DNA of 64,000 bases from Burkholderia lata (GTDB taxonomy: Bacteria; Pseudomonadota; Gammaproteobacteria; Burkholderiales; Burkholderiaceae). Made by a program: the position numbers and the translations under genes. Of this stretch, positions 61,348-64,000 are shown piece after piece (the stretch's first letter is position 1; every line of letters starts with the position of its first letter). Where the stretch lies: the NCBI RefSeq assembly GCF_000012945.1, contig NC_007509.1, positions 248,001 to 312,000 on the forward strand. Reading direction: 5' to 3'. The notes under the pieces were generated by a model. The model ran no database searches. It was not told the origin of the DNA and saw only the letters and a program-made list of their open reading frames with translations.

Positions 61348-63054
61348 TCAGAAATTTCGAGATGCGACGATTGCCACGAAGTCTCGATCACGTAGCGGGT
61401 TGGCCAGCGGGTTGGTCGGGCCCATGAAGCGCGTGTAGTTCAATGCGACCTGCCAGTTCGCCGGGTTCTGTATGAAATTCACATACAGGTTCATCGCCGT
61501 CACGCCGCGCATGAACTGGGCATTCACGTTCGGCGTATTGCCGAAGAGGCCGTAGCGGACGTAAATCCCCGGATTGACCTGCCACCCGGGAATGACCGTG
61601 CCGTCGTAAACCCAGTTGAAATCGACGTCGATCCCGCCGGAGTATTTCGTTCCCTGCGCACTACCCGGCGAGTTGAGTGCGCCGGTCGCGAACAGGTCAT
61701 TGAACTCATTCCCCCACAGAAGCGCACCCGGAGAAATCGGCGACCCGCCATAGCTCTTGTGAAGCCCGGGATACGCAATGATCACCGTCTCGGTCGTCAG
61801 GGTGGCGGTCTGGGCGCCGAGCAGCTTGAGGAATGCACCGGAATTGCCCGGCTGGAGCGAGTAGAGGGTCGTCAGGTGCCACTGGAATCGCTTCTCGTCG
61901 ACCCAGCAGTTCCCCCCTTGCGCGACGCATCCACTGGCCGGATTCAGCGGAACGGCGTCTCGCGGACGGTACGAGAGCTCGGTGCCGATCGCCCAGTCGC
62001 CAACCGGGAAGTTGGCGCTGACACCGATCATGTGACGGTCTTCCGGAAACCGGAAGATCGTCCCGCCCGTCGAACTCAGCGACACTTGCGGGAACTTGTC
62101 GTGGTACGCGATCGTGTAGAAACCGAGATTCAGGTCCGTTCCCGCGGGCTGGTAGCGAATGGAAAAACCATACTGCCCGCCGTTCTTCGGATGGACGGTC
62201 GAGACGCCATACGCGTTGTTGCCGGGCCCGACGATCTGATTCGACCAATAGCTGCCAACCGGGGGCAGGTAATTCTGGTTCCAGTTGCTCTGGATGTACC
62301 CTTCGACGTTCACGCCGTGACCCACGCCGGACGCGACGCTCAGGATCGGTGCAGGCAGGATGAATTCCTTGACCTGCGCGCCGGGTTGGGACGCGCGATT
62401 CACGTCGATCGCATTCGTCGCATTGACCCCGCCAACTTCCCAGATGCTTTCGCCCCAGCTGACGACCTGGTTACCCACGCGGATGCGCGCAATCTGGTCG
62501 CCGACGTTGAACTGCTTGCTGACCCACAGGTCGAGCAAGCGCGGCTTGAAGCGGATGTTCTTCTCGGCGTCGGACGAGAGCCCGCCGTTCAGGCTGGGTG
62601 GCGGGTTATAGAAAAGGTTCTGCCCGCTGGTGGCACCTGTGGTGTGGGTGCCGGAGTAGTCGTATTGCCAGGTGCCACGTGCCATGAACGTGAGCCCCTG
62701 CGACGGCATCTTCAGGAGCAGCTCGTGGCTGCCCTTGAGATAGCTCGTGAACGGATCGCCCTTGCCGTAGTTGATGTCGCCCTGGTCGGAAAGGCCGCTC
62801 AATTGACCGAGTCGGCCACCACCGGTCTGCGCACCGGTGGCCGCATTGTAGGTCGGCGAGACGAGATTGCTGCTCGGCGAGGCAGTGCGAATGCCGACGC
62901 CCGCCGATACCGTCGAATCGAAACTGCCTTCGACATTCCCGATCGTGAACGTGAAGGCGTGCGCGCTGCCGCACCCGAGGGCGACAAGCGCCGAGATCGC
63001 CGCGCGCACGAAGACCACGCTGGATCGGGGCTGTAATGAGGTGGTGGTAGCCAT
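61348..63054 (-). CDS. DUF1302 family outer-membrane beta-barrel protein
   Basis: A 568-residue exported protein of the DUF1302 family. The signal peptide (residues 1-33, ending A-H-A) is followed by the family opening 'F-T-F-T-I-G-N-V-E-G-S-F-D-S-T-V-S-A-G'. 'V-R-I-R-V-G-N-Q-V-V-S-W-G-E-S' type sequence near residue 200 and alternating beta-strands to the aromatic C-terminus 'V-A-S-R-N-F' point to an outer-membrane barrel. No member has a settled function to my knowledge. It is encoded between DUF1329 and the RND transporter with gaps of 16 and 7 bases, so the proteins are made together. Confidence 0.88.
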   Translation of the reverse strand: MATTTSLQPRSSVVFVRAAISALVALGCGSAHAFTFTIGNVEGSFDSTVSAGVGIRTASPSSNLVSPTYNAATGAQTGGGRLGQLSGLSDQGDINYGKGDPFTSYLKGSHELLLKMPSQGLTFMARGTWQYDYSGTHTTGATSGQNLFYNPPPSLNGGLSSDAEKNIRFKPRLLDLWVSKQFNVGDQIARIRVGNQVVSWGESIWEVGGVNATNAIDVNRASQPGAQVKEFILPAPILSVASGVGHGVNVEGYIQSNWNQNYLPPVGSYWSNQIVGPGNNAYGVSTVHPKNGGQYGFSIRYQPAGTDLNLGFYTIAYHDKFPQVSLSSTGGTIFRFPEDRHMIGVSANFPVGDWAIGTELSYRPRDAVPLNPASGCVAQGGNCWVDEKRFQWHLTTLYSLQPGNSGAFLKLLGAQTATLTTETVIIAYPGLHKSYGGSPISPGALLWGNEFNDLFATGALNSPGSAQGTKYSGGIDVDFNWVYDGTVIPGWQVNPGIYVRYGLFGNTPNVNAQFMRGVTAMNLYVNFIQNPANWQVALNYTRFMGPTNPLANPLRDRDFVAIVASRNF

Positions 63055-63070
63055 TTTGTTTCGGCCCCTG

Positions 63071-64000
63071 TCAACGCTCGCTCAACGCACGGAGATTGTC
63101 GGCGTTATAGAAGCTCGGCTTGTAGTGTTGATCCGCCGACGAATCGACCGACCACTTCGCGTCCCGTCCGGCCGCGAGCATCGAACCGTCCACGAGGTAC
63201 CGGCCATCGACGAGGTTGTATTGAGCGAATGCGAGCGTGTCGCAGCTCCCCGTCTCATACACCGGGATGACGTAACCCTCGCGCACCTTCGAGATGTTGC
63301 CCTGCGCGTCGTAGTCCACCGCGCCGAGGTAGTTCCAGCTGTCTTCGTCGACGTAGAAGAGGCGCTTGGGCGCGGTATGGCGCATCCCCTGCTTGACCGT
63401 CGCTTCCACGACCCACACGCGATGGAGTTCGTAGCGACGCTTCGCCGGATTCACGAAGTCGGGGCCGTAGGCATCTTCAAATTTGTCCGAGAAGTCGTAC
63501 ATGCCCAGGTCGTTGTACGTCACGATCATTTCCTTCTTGCCGAGCAGCTTCCAGGAGAAGCGGTCCGTCTGTCCGGAGAAGACCAGCGCTTCATCCATGT
63601 TGTACTGGTTGTCGAAGCCGATCTGCGGTGCATCGTATGCATACGACGGCATGCGACGGGTGCGGCGCTGGCCCGGGAAGTAGTAGAAGACTTCGGTCGG
63701 CTTGCCGGCGTAGGTCGTAAAGATCGCGGCTTGGCCGGCAATGGCCGCCGGGGACTTGTACGCGTAGTAGGCGTTGCCTTCGACCTGATTGACCTTCGCG
63801 AACGTCGTGCCGGCCTTGTCACCCCACGGCTGGTAGATCCACGCGTCGGACACGTTCTTGATCCAGTCGGACGCGCCCTTGCGCGGGGAGACGACGGTGA
63901 TGATGTCGCGCATCTCGACGCCGGCGCCGCGGTAGTGCAGCTTCGCGTTCCACATCACTTCCGCGCCGGTCTTGGGCGCAGGGAAGGGGTAGCCGGGAAG
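63071..64000 (-). CDS. DUF1329 family protein, C-terminal part (cut by right edge)
   Basis: The frame is open from the right edge to the stop at 63071, so about 309 C-terminal residues are visible and the signal peptide and N-terminus are missing. The edge reads 'P-G-Y-P-F-P-A-P-K-T-G-A-E-V-M-W-N', typical of the family's N-terminal third. 'F-Y-Y-F-P-G-Q-R-R-T-R-R-M-P', 'D-L-G-M-Y-D-F' and 'L-H-R-V-W-V-V-E-A' follow. DUF1329 proteins have a LolB-like lipoprotein-carrier fold and nearly always travel with DUF1302, which suggests a periplasmic lipid or hydrophobe carrier. An internal ATG at 63956-63958 is not the real start. Confidence 0.88.
   Translation of the reverse strand, partial: LPGYPFPAPKTGAEVMWNAKLHYRGAGVEMRDIITVVSPRKGASDWIKNVSDAWIYQPWGDKAGTTFAKVNQVEGNAYYAYKSPAAIAGQAAIFTTYAGKPTEVFYYFPGQRRTRRMPSYAYDAPQIGFDNQYNMDEALVFSGQTDRFSWKLLGKKEMIVTYNDLGMYDFSDKFEDAYGPDFVNPAKRRYELHRVWVVEATVKQGMRHTAPKRLFYVDEDSWNYLGAVDYDAQGNISKVREGYVIPVYETGSCDTLAFAQYNLVDGRYLVDGSMLAAGRDAKWSVDSSADQHYKPSFYNADNLRALSER

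Overview
The window looks like chromosomal DNA of a Burkholderia-type betaproteobacterium, most likely of the B. cepacia complex. The reasons are the high G+C coding style with strong third-position GC bias, two Burkholderia-style 16-stranded porins, several AraC regulators with metabolic neighbours, and many catabolic operons that read like a secondary replicon. This assignment is inferred from protein style, not from a marker gene. I saw no tRNA, rRNA, CRISPR array or intact insertion sequence.

Layout. (1) 1-10.8 kb is a mixed accessory stretch: a membrane protein cut by the left edge, a secreted GH18 chitinase-like enzyme, a desaturase/acetyltransferase pair, a GH114 lipoprotein, a histidine phosphatase, a porin and an FAD oxidoreductase. 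A 45-bp near-perfect inverted repeat lies between the last two. (2) 10.9-12.2 kb holds fossils of HMG-CoA lyase, a chemotaxis receptor and a thiolase. (3) 12.4-23.0 kb is an acyl-CoA (beta-oxidation-like) operon: two crotonases, acyl-CoA ligase, SDR, nitronate-monooxygenase-like protein, acyl-CoA dehydrogenase, DUF35 protein and a thiolase-like protein. Its distal half is decaying: the acyl-CoA dehydrogenase, MBL hydrolase, aldehyde dehydrogenase and alcohol dehydrogenase are all broken. A convergent MalT-like regulator follows, then an AraC regulator. (4) 28.2-40.3 kb is a second catabolic region: ALDH and SDR on one strand; MmgE/PrpD, DUF2889, AraC, NTF2-like, small unknown, Rieske oxygenase, its VanB/CntB-type reductase, an Asp/Glu/hydantoin racemase-family protein and a porin on the other. 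(5) 40.5-45.3 kb has rarA and a three-gene minus-strand operon of zinc-ribbon and membrane proteins. (6) 46.2-56.3 kb is a ketone/ester oxidation cluster: ALDH, Fe-ADH, Baeyer-Villiger monooxygenase (BVMO), HSL-type esterase, then BVMO, HSL esterase and GMC oxidoreductase. (7) After an orphan OmpR-type regulator, 58.0-64.0 kb on the minus strand encodes a YCF48-like beta-propeller, an RND/MMPL transporter, DUF1302 and DUF1329 (cut by the right edge).

How the parts may work together. In region 6 the enzymes form a logical chain: alcohol to ketone (ADH/GMC), ketone to ester or lactone (BVMO), hydrolysis (HSL esterase), then oxidation of the released hydroxy acid or alcohol (ADH, ALDH). Both halves carry copies of one palindrome, TGGTCA-NN-TGACCA, upstream, so they are probably one regulon. 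The DUF1329/DUF1302/RND/YCF48 set next to it has components for the outer membrane, periplasm and inner membrane. I infer that it moves the hydrophobic substrate or product across the envelope. This BVMO regulon with its putative envelope transport system is the best candidate for an undescribed system in the window.
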